In this document: positions 49,114 through 59,327 of the stretch, in pieces
Numbering within the stretch: the stretch's first letter is position 1
How the letters are laid out: the number at the start of each line of letters is the position of its first letter
Assembly (NCBI GenBank): GCA_943737045.1
Contig: CALSFV010000232.1
Location: 124,001-188,000 of the forward strand
Direction of reading: 5' to 3'
Origin: Parapristionchus giblindavisi
Taxonomy: Eukaryota; Nematoda; Chromadorea; Rhabditida; Diplogasteridae
Length of the DNA stretch: 64,000 bases
Program-made: the position numbers and the translations under genes
The notes under the pieces: model-generated
What the model saw: the letters and a program-made list of their open reading frames with translations, nothing else
Databases searched by the model: none
Told to the model about the DNA's origin: nothing

Positions 49114-50123
49114 GATGCTAATAACTTGTATTTTATTGCACGCAACAGTGGCTGGATTCTACTTTTTCGGTCAAGATTGTGATGTTTACGAGGATGTTAT
49201 CAAAGTGTGAAACTTTTTTTTTTGAATATCGATTTATCTTTTTTAAAGTTAGTCATTTCAGCACCCTGACATCGCATGGTTAACCGAACGAGGTGGGATA
49301 ATTTTCCTGCTCGGTTACCGTGGCCACGTGCAGTATTTTTGGAAAGGTGAATTTTAATAAAAAATATGGTTGTGGGTATAAAGAAAAGTTGATAAATATG
49401 ATAACCTAAAAACAAAAGACGCGGACCGATGTTTCGGACCTTGGTTTTCGACCCCATGTCCATGTCATGTCGAAGTCCTCATTAGTAGAAGAGTGTTTTT
49501 TAAAAAAAAACACATTTCAAAAACGAATAAAGATTAAAAATATATAATCAATGATCCATTTGCGGAAGTGAAATGAATTCCAAAATATAGTTTTAATGTT
49601 CGTAATTTTAGGTTTTGTAATATTCGGAATCTGCCTAATCCTTGTTACACCTTTGATCCTTTTTCTCTCAATTCACTCAGTGATCTGCGTTTTTAGACAA
49701 CGTGCAAGTTATTTTCAGCCAGGATTTTATTCAAAATTTTGTGAAATATATTCAGAAATCACTTGTATTTCGCAATTCTCGCACATATCGTACACAGCAA
49801 ACGTTTATTCAAGTTTTCTCACTGCAGGTATTGAACGTTTAAAGATCTATTTTTTCTTGGTGCGAGGGAAACCGTAATTCTGTTTTGGCCTATGTTTCTG
49901 ATAATGTGAATTTATTAGAAATATAGATCAGTGCGTCGAAGATCCGGGGTTAGGTGTAGATTTATTGGGCGCTGTAAAGGAATCGAGAGGACAGACGATG
50001 TACAAAAATCAGATTCAAACAGCTTTCCGACAAAAATATCGTCACAAGCCTAAGAGAGAATAGAAATTTGGAAAGCTTTTGTGACGTCATGTTTGTCGGC
50101 AAACGGTTAGCCAACGTGCATAT

Positions 50124-50375
50124 TGAGCGTATAAAAATCATTTGTATTATTATTAGAAGAGACTATTTTTTGTTTTGCTTTTTTGCATGGTTCAGAAACT
50201 ATGCCGATCTCTTTTGTATATCAAATAGCGCGCGGCGAAGGTAAGCCGGGATAGGTGAGAGGCAGCGGAGAGACAATCGAGAGTTGGTCGAGATCTAGCC
50301 TTTGAGCGACTTCCGTTCCTTATAATTAGAGCCCGTTTGTCATTTACTTATGCAAGTACATTTTCTACGAACAAT
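50124..50375. repeat. CGTATAAAAT-ended element, long form, inverted, gene E intron 8
   Basis: Reverse-orientation copy of the 3717-3983 element, including the complement of GTTTCTGAACCATGCAAAAC and CGCGCGGCGAAGG. Ends GCGTATAAAAATCA and AAGTACATTTTCTACG are slightly degraded. Confidence 0.65.
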
Positions 50376-50584
50376 CCATACGGCCTCAGAATGAGTGCTG
50401 AAGGGAGTGACAAAGAGGAAGTGTTTGTTTATTTCCTATGCGGTTCCTCATATGTGTTTACAATTAGCAGACAGCTGTAAGGATATTACGCATGTACATA
50501 ATATATGGACAATAAATCGAGAATTTTTTTCGCTATTAATAATGAGACTTGAGCGACTCATTAAAAATAACGCTAAATAATATT

Positions 50585-50880
50585 TTAACGATGGACGCCC
50601 TCGAATGTCTATGCAAATGTATAACATATCGGCTATGCAAGGAATAAATGATATGTAAGAAATTAGCACTTCCATGCATCCATTCCTTGGCGTAGTGGTA
50701 AATGCGCTGCCTAGTTAGCGTAACGTCGCGGGTTCGAAACCTATTGCCGAACTTTCTCATTTTCAAAATTTCGCGCCTTTGCCTGTACATCATTCATGAT
50801 TCTAGCGATCAATAAGTTATGTATGGTATCCAGAATAACTTTTGCAATCTTTCTGTCTTAACAGTTTATTCACGAAAATA
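50585..50880 (+). repeat. tRNA-derived SINE, best-preserved copy, gene E intron 8
   Basis: TTGGCGTAGTGGTAAATGCG fits the pol III A-box and CGCGGGTTCGAAACC the B-box, with tRNA-like spacing. The tRNA-like head (about 50685-50750) is followed by a non-tRNA body shared with 3490-3716 and 36600-36920. Confidence 0.7.
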
Positions 50881-51324
50881 TTGCTCGGACACAACCTTTA
50901 AATATAAAAATTGAAATATGATCAGGCTGCAGCCGTCGCTGTATTCTTCACTTATCCAAATACCGCTCTCTTGATGACGATCGGACTCGATTTGTCCACT
51001 CTTCCTTTTACTGTATTGGCGATATTGAGGTGTTCGGCTCCGGTAAGGGTTCTTTGAAAAAAACCATTCACTTTGAACATCTCCACTTTCGCTGCATTGT
51101 AGACATACACACATACACTCACGCATACAGTAAATTTGCAAGATTTAAATAATGTTACCCTGCATTCACGTTTTGATATTAAAAAAAACAATAAATAGTC
51201 TAAATTGCATCCAATAAGTGTACTACGAAATCATTCAGATAATGTTCGGCTCGATTCCGCTCGTCTTCTCTTTGTTGTTCATATTCAAAAGTTCTCCAGT
51301 CGCGGTAATTTATCATTTAACAAA

Positions 51325-51505
51325 CACTGCAAGCTAATTTCACTCTGGTTATATTCTCTCGATGTCTTTGTCTACGGGAGAGAGTCGCTAGAGCGGACTT
51401 TCTTCAACACCGAGCTAATCTTACTTTCCGCTCTGGCAGTACTCTCCCGGAAACAAATTAAACGACATTACCAGAGAGTTTGAAATAAGCTCGGGATATG
51501 CAATA
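51325..51505. repeat. CGAGCTAATTT-family hairpins next to the end of pseudogene E
   Basis: One diverged copy (AGCTAATTTCACTCTGG onward) followed directly by a better one (CACCGAGCTAATCTTACTTTCCGC to AAATAAGCTCGGGATATGC). Confidence 0.55.
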
Positions 51506-52150
51506 ATTATTCAATAGAAGTTATTCAGGTGCTCAGCGATTTGCTCCAGACAATTAGTTGTGGACGATTTGGAACTCCAAACAACAAAAAATCAGTTGAC
51601 TTGAGAACAGCCATCGATTCCTCGATGTCTCGCGTCGTAACATTATCGTGATGTGTTCCTAGATAAGAAGAAACCTCATAGCACCCAGTTGAGTTAGCTG
51701 CATTAACCATCCGATAAAGTTGTCATAATTGAAAAGCGAAATGAAAATGTTCACCAAAAGCATGCCAAATTGACAGTATCAACGTCCTCGATGGTTTCAT
51801 GTACTTTCATTAACAAGTTAGAATTTTTGTTTACCGTTTCATGTAAGTTTGCAAGCTGTGCGCTCGACCATTTCGATTCTATAGCCGGTTTCAAGCGCTG
51901 TGAGATGACGAAGCTGTATCTAACAACTTTTAATTAGATATTGTAATAAGGCATGAAGATCGTCGTTGGCCATCGGTCCCATTTATATTACTTATGAATC
52001 CTTTATTGTAATTTTTTGATTATGACAAATATTTCGGTAAAAAAGATGTACAATTTCGGATAAATACAAATTCATAATGACAAGGCGGTATATTGTTGAA
52101 GTATTTTAAATATATTATGCACAAGTGAACTACAATAATATCTAATTTGC
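51506..52150. other. Intergenic between pseudogene E and the cyclase relic; nothing recognised
   Basis: A minus-strand frame of 61 codons (51525-51710) has no known motif. No exon structure matching the receptor family or the cyclase was found here. Confidence 0.4.
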
Positions 52151-53490
52151 TCAGGACTGTAAGAACTCCTCATATAGTCCAAGAGCAGCTGTGTTGTCCA
52201 CTCCTTCGTTATCTGAAACATCTACTTGAGTTGGCAGCGATGCCGCCTGCGTCTGCGTAGGAATAGCTGTGGGACTCTGGTATTTCGAAACTTAAAGTCT
52301 ACTTTAACTACGTCACAGACTTAAAGTAGACTTTAAGTAAACTTAAAGTGAAAGAACATTTGACGAAATGCATTACAGTATACCACACCACTTTAAGTAG
52401 ACTTGCGTTTTACTTTAAGTTTACTTAAAGCCTACTTAAAGTGCGGAGTTTAAGTAGACTTTAAGTTTCAAAATACCAGAGGAGCTGGCGGTGTGTCTAT
52501 TCCTGTCGTCTCATTCACGCGTCCCATCAGCCAGAAAGTCTCCCTTACTCCTTTTCCCTGAAAATCAGGCGTCAATTAGAGATTTCACAATTACAATCAA
52601 TCCAAATCCAAAGGCCTGTCTGATACATCGCTAACAGCCAGTAAAGAATGAATCGTATTTCTTGGAAGAGTTAATCTTTCACGTTCGAACGAACATTAAT
52701 GATGACATCTCCTCTAGATTGGACATTATATATTCCAGGAAAGGCTTTGGATGGAAGCTTATTCGTCTCTTCAGACATGTGAATGAGGCCGGACTGAAAA
52801 CATTGAATATTAGGCACTATGTATTCTCACCCAGAAGTGCATAGAGATTTATTTTTTTTATTTATTTATCATACATCCAATAGATATAGATGAACGAGAA
52901 TATTTTTTCTATAATGACTTTGGACCCATAAAATGTGACAGCGATTAAACCCAAATAGATATTCAGATAAAGTTGATGAATCTTACAAAAAAATGCATTG
53001 ATGTTGTGAGCACCGCAATTTTACCAATGTTCTCATTGAAATGGATGAATGTAGTACAGTTCGGTCCATAAGTTCTTTTCACCATCTTTCAGGCATGATA
53101 GAGTGAGTAAGGAAAGGAATCACTGGAGAAGAGAAATATAAGTTGAGCCCGTAAATTGCCTATTATATAAATGTACCTAATTTTGGAGAGAATCTTTCGC
53201 ATCAACCCTATACCTGTATTCATTCCAATCCTCAGCGCGATTCTCTCTGCTGGTAGGTGGGGGTACTCTATAGGATCGAACTGCGCTCATGAAGTCCAGC
53301 GACATTTCGGCTATATCTCTTACATGGTCATTCCCATTTCGATGAGGAAGACCAGAGACACAGAGATAGCCATCTCCGATTGTTTCAACCTGAGAATAAA
53401 CGGAACGGTATAACATAATGTAAACAGAAATACCTTGTATACTCCGTGATTCTCGATCACATTGACTATATAAAGACTGGACTGAGACAT
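52151..53490 (-). pseudogene. Guanylyl cyclase 3' half, degraded (receptor-type likely)
   Basis: Minus-strand exons match the catalytic domain and tail of nematode guanylyl cyclases. Exon a (about 53490-53434) ends VIENHGVYK; exon b (53389-53214) reads VETIGDGYLCVSGLPHRNG, then MSLDFMSAVRSYRVP, and after a 1-base shift HLPAERIALRIGMNTG. Exon c (52793-52695) reads SGLIHMSEETNK to SRGDVIIN, exon d (52557-52477) GKGVRETFWLMGR, and exon e (52276-52151) the tail ending LYEEFLQS. Exons c-e join in phase. The shift is an extra C in a run of five (GTACCCCC). The exon that should carry GDTVNTASRM is not found between b and c, and nothing upstream of a is recognisable. The product would make cGMP if whole; here it is a relic. 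Confidence 0.8.
52277..52481. mobile_element. Introner-like inverted-repeat element in the cyclase tail
   Basis: About 205 bases with ends CTCTGGTATTTTGAAACTTA and complement, built of repeated CTTAAAGTAGACTTTAAG-type palindromes. On the cyclase strand the left end gives CTCTG|GTATTT and the right end ATACCAG|AGTCCC, so the element supplies GT and AG sites and would be removed as a 200-base intron (52476-52277), leaving PAPLSPTA in frame. Confidence 0.7.
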
Positions 53491-54110
53491 AAAGTTGACA
53501 GTCTCTGCTAACTATGGTGGTATAAGAAGCTGTTCTGTGCTCCATGATAACCTCCTCTGCAAGGAATCTCATTTGATTCCGCTCCAAACTTTGCGTGCTA
53601 CCTAGAGCTCTACTAATCTCCCTTTTAAAGAAGTGAGTATTCTACTTATTTTGAATTTATTGAGGTTAATAGTGAACTATTTCCTCCTTTTCTTAGTTTT
53701 CGATTTGTTCCTAAAAGAACTTCATATTGACAATTGTTTAAACTATTTTTTTCCATATATGGAGCATCATCCGTAGAGCGAAACGTTTTCATTCTTCATC
53801 TATTAGCTGGAATGAAAAAGATTCAAATTCCCAAATGGGCAAGGTCCCAAATGCCGCGCATTCAACGGTTATCGGAGGTCTTAAAAGGGATCCCTCTTCT
53901 TAGGAAGAGAGGAGTGTCTGATGAAGATACCATGAAGTTTGAATGCATGTGAGATTCCCATTCGTGCCACCAATTTGATATCCAGAAAGACAATTAATTA
54001 GTTCATTTACGATTGCTCGTTTAATATTAGAAATCTGGATTTACTAATTGGACTTGTGGTACGCCAGAAGGAAGTTGACTGATTTATGGTGTGTGGTCAA
54101 TTCATATACA
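53491..54110. other. Region upstream of the cyclase relic; no gene called
   Basis: A plus-strand frame (53812-53952) reads MKKIQIPKWARSQMPRIQ and continues 47 residues; it looks protein-like but matches no family I know and has no visible partners. Confidence 0.35.
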
Positions 54111-54845
54111 GTGCGCGACATAATGACCCCCTAAAATTTTGGGATTCTGACCGAATGACGAATGAAAATCAAAAGAGGTATATAACATTTGTATCCACTC
54201 CTTGGATAACTAAGGTAGCCCACGTATGAGGAAATTCAATTTCCCCGTCAACGAGAAAATAATGATTTTCCGAAATTTTACCGCGACATAATGATAAGAC
54301 ACCTTACAAATGCAGGGTTCGCGGCCAAAAATGTTATTTTTCTTCCTTGGTCGCCACGCTTCACCGATGTAAACCCCATGGTGAACGTATGGGGACATCC
54401 TGCGTCATCATATGTACAAGAGAAATAAACAGTGCGGGGCCGTTGGCGTGTTGACGGCTGTCATCAAAAAGAGTGAAATTGCACCGAGAGGCTAGTGTTT
54501 TCTGCCCTCTATGGAAGCATGCACAATCGCACATTTGGCCTAATCTCGAGAATGGGCCATCACATATATTATTAACCTGTTGTTGACCTGTCAATAATAA
54601 TATCTGTATTATGCTGGAACATAATGAACAATACATAGGACACAAACAAGAAAAATGGTTGGAAAAACTGTTGATGTTATGCAAAAGTTTGAAAAAAAAT
54701 TGCACTTCATGATAAAAATCAGGGTGTCCTATCATTATCTCGCGGTAAAATTTCGGAAAATCATTATTTTCTCGTAGACCGGGAAATTGAATTTCCTCGT
54801 ACCTTAGTTATCCAAGGAGTGAATACAAATGGTACCGTCATTTAG
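54111..54845 (+). mobile_element. Tc1-like element remnant with transposase C-terminus
   Basis: Starts TACAGTGCGCGACATAATGA. Inner inverted repeats pair about 54200-54290 with 54735-54830 (shared AAAATTTCGGAAAATCATTA type sequence). At about 54300-54420 the plus strand reads FLPWSPRFTDVNPMVNVWG, the degenerate equivalent of the LPWPARSPDLNPIENVWG block holding the last catalytic residue of Tc1 transposases. Stops follow. The right end is not cleanly defined. Confidence 0.7.
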
Positions 54846-54858
54846 AGATAAAGTGCAA

Positions 54859-57048
54859 TGAATGTGATATCTTATGCTATTATAGCATATTTTTGTATAT
54901 GATTTTTGTTGCCCGTTTACTGGCTCAACCAGAGCATTTCATGCGTGATGATGTGATGTTTTATATGCAAATGGGTATTTTGAATCGATTAATAATAGTT
55001 AAAACCTTGAAAAAAATTTCTGTACAGTATACAATAGAAAAAACCAAAGGGTTACGTTTTCTGCCTTTTCCCATTGTGTGGGACCAGTGCAACGCCGTGA
55101 ACGGTGTAAACCAAAATCTTCTCGCTCCAATGAGACTGCTCGAATTTCTTATTTATTTTCGATTTGTTCGGCTGTATTTTGCAATTCGCTCGCTTAATTT
55201 GCTTTAATTAGATGATGCGATCATAGCACACCCCCTCTCACTCATGTTCACTCGTTTAATATGACAATTCTTGCAGGAATCACGCAATCGTTACGGGGAA
55301 ATATAGTTACAACTCTCTGTTCTTCATTTCCAGTCAGATAAGTGATTTACATGTGCATTTTGTCTTTCACATGAATGGGTAGTGGCTTGTGTGGAACTCA
55401 TTTCAGGTTTCTGGCTGAGAGTGGGCAGTGGTTGTCGTAATCTGCAAGTTCAACGTCGCTGACTTCATGAAGACACTCAGTAATTTTATCTTTTTACATT
55501 CTTATTTGCACCCATAATGTATATTTTTGGATTAGTAGGGTCTTTTCAGTATACACAATATCTTTTATCAAGCAATAATAGCAATAATTACTTTATGAAT
55601 TGTTTTAACTGGATTCACTCTTCGGTATTCTGTAAAACGTTTTACGTTGTGGCTTATTTTGTACAGTTGCAGGGTACCTCGATCTTCAGTGGAGGATTTT
55701 GGATGGGGCGTGGAGGAACGATAGCACGAACAACTGGACAATGAAGGGTAATGAGAGTTTACGCGAATAATACTTCTAGTATGAAGTGAGTATTGATTGA
55801 TATTATTACCGTTTCGACACATTTATCAAGAGTAGTCTGTGTTGCATATGGGGTTAGCCATTTATAACATAGATAATGATGATAATAATAATTGTAATGA
55901 CATAATAATATTAACATATTCCATTTAAGGTGTCTGATGCCACTCTCCGACTCTACAACCAACTGTTCATGGCTTCCCCACGTTTACCGTATCTTACCTT
56001 AGATGATACATCGTGATCGATATATCATCATTATCTATGTTATAAATGGCTAACCCCATATGCAACACAGACTACTCTTGATAAATGTGTCGAAACGGTA
56101 ATAATATCAATCAATACTCACTTCATACTAGAAGTATTATTCGCGTAAACTCTCATTACCCTTCATTGTCCAGTTGTTCGTGCTATCGTTCCTCCACGTC
56201 CCATCCAAAATCCTCCACTGAAGATCGAGGTACCCTGCAACTGTACAAAATAAGCCACAACGTAAAACGTTTTACAGAATACCGAAGAGTGAATCCAGTT
56301 AAAACAATTCATAAAGTAATTATTGCTATTATTGCTTGATAAAAGATATTGTGTATACTGAAAAGACCCTACTAATCCAAAAATATACATTATGGGTGCA
56401 AATAAGAATGTAAAAAGATAAAATTACTGAGTGTCTTCATGAAGTCAGCGACGTTGAACTTGCAGATTACGACAACCACTGCCCACTCTCAGCCAGAAAC
56501 CTGAAATGAGTTCCACACAAGCCACTACCCATTCATGTGAAAGACAAAATGCACATGTAAATCACTTATCTGACTGGAAATGAAGAACAGAGAGTTGTAA
56601 CTATATTTCCCCGTAACGATTGCGTGATTCCTGCAAGAATTGTCATATTAAACGAGTGAACATGAGTGAGAGGGGGTGTGCTATGATCGCATCATCTGAT
56701 TAAAGCAAATTAAGCGAGCGAATTGCAAAATACAGCCGAACAAATCGAAAATAAATAAGAAATTCGAGCAGTCTCATTGGAGCGAGAAGATTTTGGTTTA
56801 CACCGTTCACGGCGTTGCACTGGTCCCACACAATGGGAAAAGGCAGAAAACGTAACCCTTTGGTTTTTTCTATTGTATACTGTACAGAATTTTTTTTCAA
56901 GGTTTTAACTATTATTAATCGATTCAGAATACCCATTTGCATATAAAACATCACATCATCACGCATGAAATGCTCTGGTTGAGCCAGTAAACGGGCAACA
57001 AAAATCATATACAAAAATATGCTATAATAGCATAAGATATCACATTCA
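54859..57048. mobile_element. Giant palindrome, about 1.02 kb arms and 145 bp spacer
   Basis: 54859-55881 and 56026-57048 are near-identical reverse complements (positions sum to about 111907). Mirror frames of 75, 84 and 104-120 codons follow from the symmetry. One stretch, about 55672-55741, reads WRILDGAWRNDSTNNWTMK between a possible AG and GT and might be a captured exon. No known domain was recognised. Confidence 0.8.
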
Positions 57049-58036
57049 TTCAACAGATACAACAGTTTTTCAGATTTTCCGGGTAGAAACAGTTAGGAGA
57101 AAACGCGTATATGGTCGGCGGCTTGAATATAATATATATGTGAAGTTATTATGGTGATATTATGGTGAAGTTTTCTGAATAGATACTCCTTTCAAAAATG
57201 GATGACTAGGAGAATATGCCCTATTACTGTTCCCTGACGGAATTGATCCCTCACATATTCGGAACAAGTGATAATTTTCTCTGACAATGAGCAAGCATCC
57301 TGATAAAGAGAAATTTGATCTCGTGAAGATAGAGGTGCGCGAAATATTCAAGAGGGACTACACGGAACTGAAGATAACCGAACGACACATACTGGGCCAA
57401 CTACTTTGGCATACGCAATAAGACTAGATTTCCTTATTCCGTTTAAAGATGGTTATCCTCGAGTTTTTTTCGTAATAAGACTGTTCGGGTAGAATGATTC
57501 ATCACACGAACCGAAAGACATATTGCTTATTGATTCATGCTACGTTTGAAGCTTGCTATGCGTGTTGAAAGTACAACTTTTAAACACAGGAACAGATCCT
57601 AACTTTTTCGGTCAACAATTACAAACTCTTATTGGACTCAAGAATTGTGGAATCGGAAGATGCGCATGTGAAGATATGAAAGAATAGCAATACAAAAATG
57701 AAAGAATAGCAATACACAATATTTTTTGTCAAGAATTGACAACGTTAATTAAATAATGTATTTTATATATGCAATTGCAAAAATCAATGTATCGTTACAA
57801 ATCTAGAAGTGCTAAGTTTGTACGATTTAACTGTTGTAAAACATGGCGCGTGACTTTTGTGAACATTGTCACTAATTGTGGACGACTTTTTGGTGTATCC
57901 GAACCTGACGCTGCTGATCGATTGCTTCAAGTCGCTAAGGACCTGAATGAATCATAAAAAGATGTGAACGGTTCCCTGTAGTGTCCAGACCCCCGGACAA
58001 GTATATTTTAAAATTTTTTTTTAATTTTATTTAATT
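57049..58036. other. Region with relic-like frames; no gene called
   Basis: A 46-codon frame from 57289 reads MSKHPDKEKFDLVKIEVREI and is charged and protein-like, but has no partners. 57430-57575 is an inverted relative of 42360-42480 (intron 5/6 region of pseudogene D). A 62-codon frame at 57769-57957 is unassigned. Confidence 0.4.
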
Positions 58037-58162
58037 AGTTGAAGGGAGCGTTACCTCTCTCAATGCCCTCTTCATTGCGCACACTATTTATCTGTTCTCT
58101 AACAACGAGAAGCATTGAGCGTCGAAGAGACCATTGAGAGAGGTTACGTTCCTTTTAACAAG
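58037..58162. repeat. Hairpin MITE, TAACCTCTC family
   Basis: AGGGAGCGTTACCTCTCTCA at the left and GAGAGAGGTTACGTTCCTTTTAA at the right (pairing arms), with the family centre CTGTTCTCTAACAACGAGA. Confidence 0.7.
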
Positions 58163-58206
58163 CTTGGGCCCAAGATGGTATTTTGACAAGTAGTTGGGGG
58201 TAAATA

Positions 58207-58566
58207 TATTTGAATTCTCAAAGTCTTAATCATGAGTTTCCTTGATAAAAAGTTCTTTTAATGACTAAAGAAACTGAAACAAAATTTTTATTAATGAGAA
58301 AAAACAATTAAAAGGCAAATCACACTGGTCCGAAAATGATGGGTACTGTAAATTTTCAAAAATATCTTTCGGCGATCGTGCGATCGATACGCAATATTAC
58401 AGTATACCTTTCCAGTAAATTAATAGTCATCATTTTCGGACCAGTGTGATTTGCCTTTTAATTGTTTTTTTCTCATTAATAAAAATTTTGTTTCAGTTTC
58501 TTTATTAATTAAAAGAACTTTTTATCACGGAAACTCATGATTAAGACCTTGAGAATTCAAAAATAG
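58207..58566. repeat. Palindromic element, 360 bp
   Basis: TTTGAATTCTCAAAGTCTTA pairs with the complement of TAAGACCTTGAGAATTCAAA; GCAAATCACACTGGTCCG pairs with CGGACCAGTGTGATTTGC. The centre contains CGATCGTGCGATCG. Confidence 0.75.
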
Positions 58567-59327
58567 TCATACGCAAAGGAAATAAGTGATGTGTCCAAAT
58601 GCGCCCCGCAGCGGAGCGCAGAGCAGAAAGTGTACAAAACACGACCGGGCTGTACTGTATATATCGTACATGTAAAAATCATTGTATCATTAACGGTATG
58701 AATGGATCTGAATGGATCAGGCCCATCAAGATTTTGAGCGAGCGATTGTGAGCGATTTGTTTTTCATTGATTTTCCTTATTAGAATCTACTATACAGTCA
58801 AAATGCAATAAAGTGAATGATTTGGTCTACCATAGACCACCATGGTCTAAAACTGTCTAAAATGGTGGAGCACCTGTTTAAATACTACTATTTATCTTGA
58901 AAGTGTGGCTTTTGATGTTCTGAGGTGTGTTGAGTTGATTTAAGTAAAAATTAAATTTTGAAAAAATCTCTATCGATCGGTTTTAGCCGACAGTAAAATT
59001 TGCAAAGCAACAATGGTGCGACGTGGTACCGTACATACGTTACGTGTCGTGTTGGTGTGACGCAATGTGCAGTGTCATTTCCCCTTTGCCAGATTTTGCG
59101 CGAACAGTGCACGGCCCAGACAGTCTCTCTGTCATCTCTTCTCTATTTCGTAGCGCTTACTGGTTGTTTCTGTCATTTTTGTTGTTATATCGCTACAATG
59201 TATATTGCTACCCCACGTGATTGAGCCCATTTCAGGTACAGACGTGATTATCGTTCTTTTTCTATGCTACTCTGTCTGCTGGTCGAAGTTTTTCCTCTGG
59301 ACTAGTGTGCCCCTCACTCCCTCTGGA

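Larger units (their letters stand above)
47850..51337 (+). pseudogene. Receptor pseudogene E: ten exons, stop codon and exon insertion
   Basis: Exons: 47850-47920, 48000-48120, 48239-48364, 48658-48770, 48851-48871 plus 49120-49204 (exon 5, split), 49262-49346, 49612-49703, 49756-49827, 50926-51042, 51239-51337. Closest in sequence to genes C and D. Breaks: TGA at codon 11 of exon 1 (47880-47882, where C has TTA) and a 242 bp insertion in exon 5 flanked by GATGCT repeats. Without the insertion exon 5 is exactly 106 nt and in frame. Everything else reads open: APYGALYCEGPLCR, LLLRMHHMIV, GFYFFGQDCD, HPDIAWLTERGG, TYRTQQTFIQVF. Introns 2 and 7 use GC donors (CAG|GCAAGT and CGT|GCAAGT). It appears recently inactivated. 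Confidence 0.85.

Noticed and set aside
48872..49114. Treating the gene E exon 5 insertion as a working intron
   Set aside because: Splicing at its GT and AG would leave five extra bases and produce a stop, so it does not rescue the gene as written.
50685..50760. Functional tRNA gene
   Set aside because: A and B boxes are present, but the same head plus a long non-tRNA body recurs at other sites, which points to a SINE.
54893..55207. 104-codon frame in the giant palindrome as a gene
   Set aside because: It is mirrored in the other arm, matches no family I know and lacks splice context; symmetry alone explains the pair.
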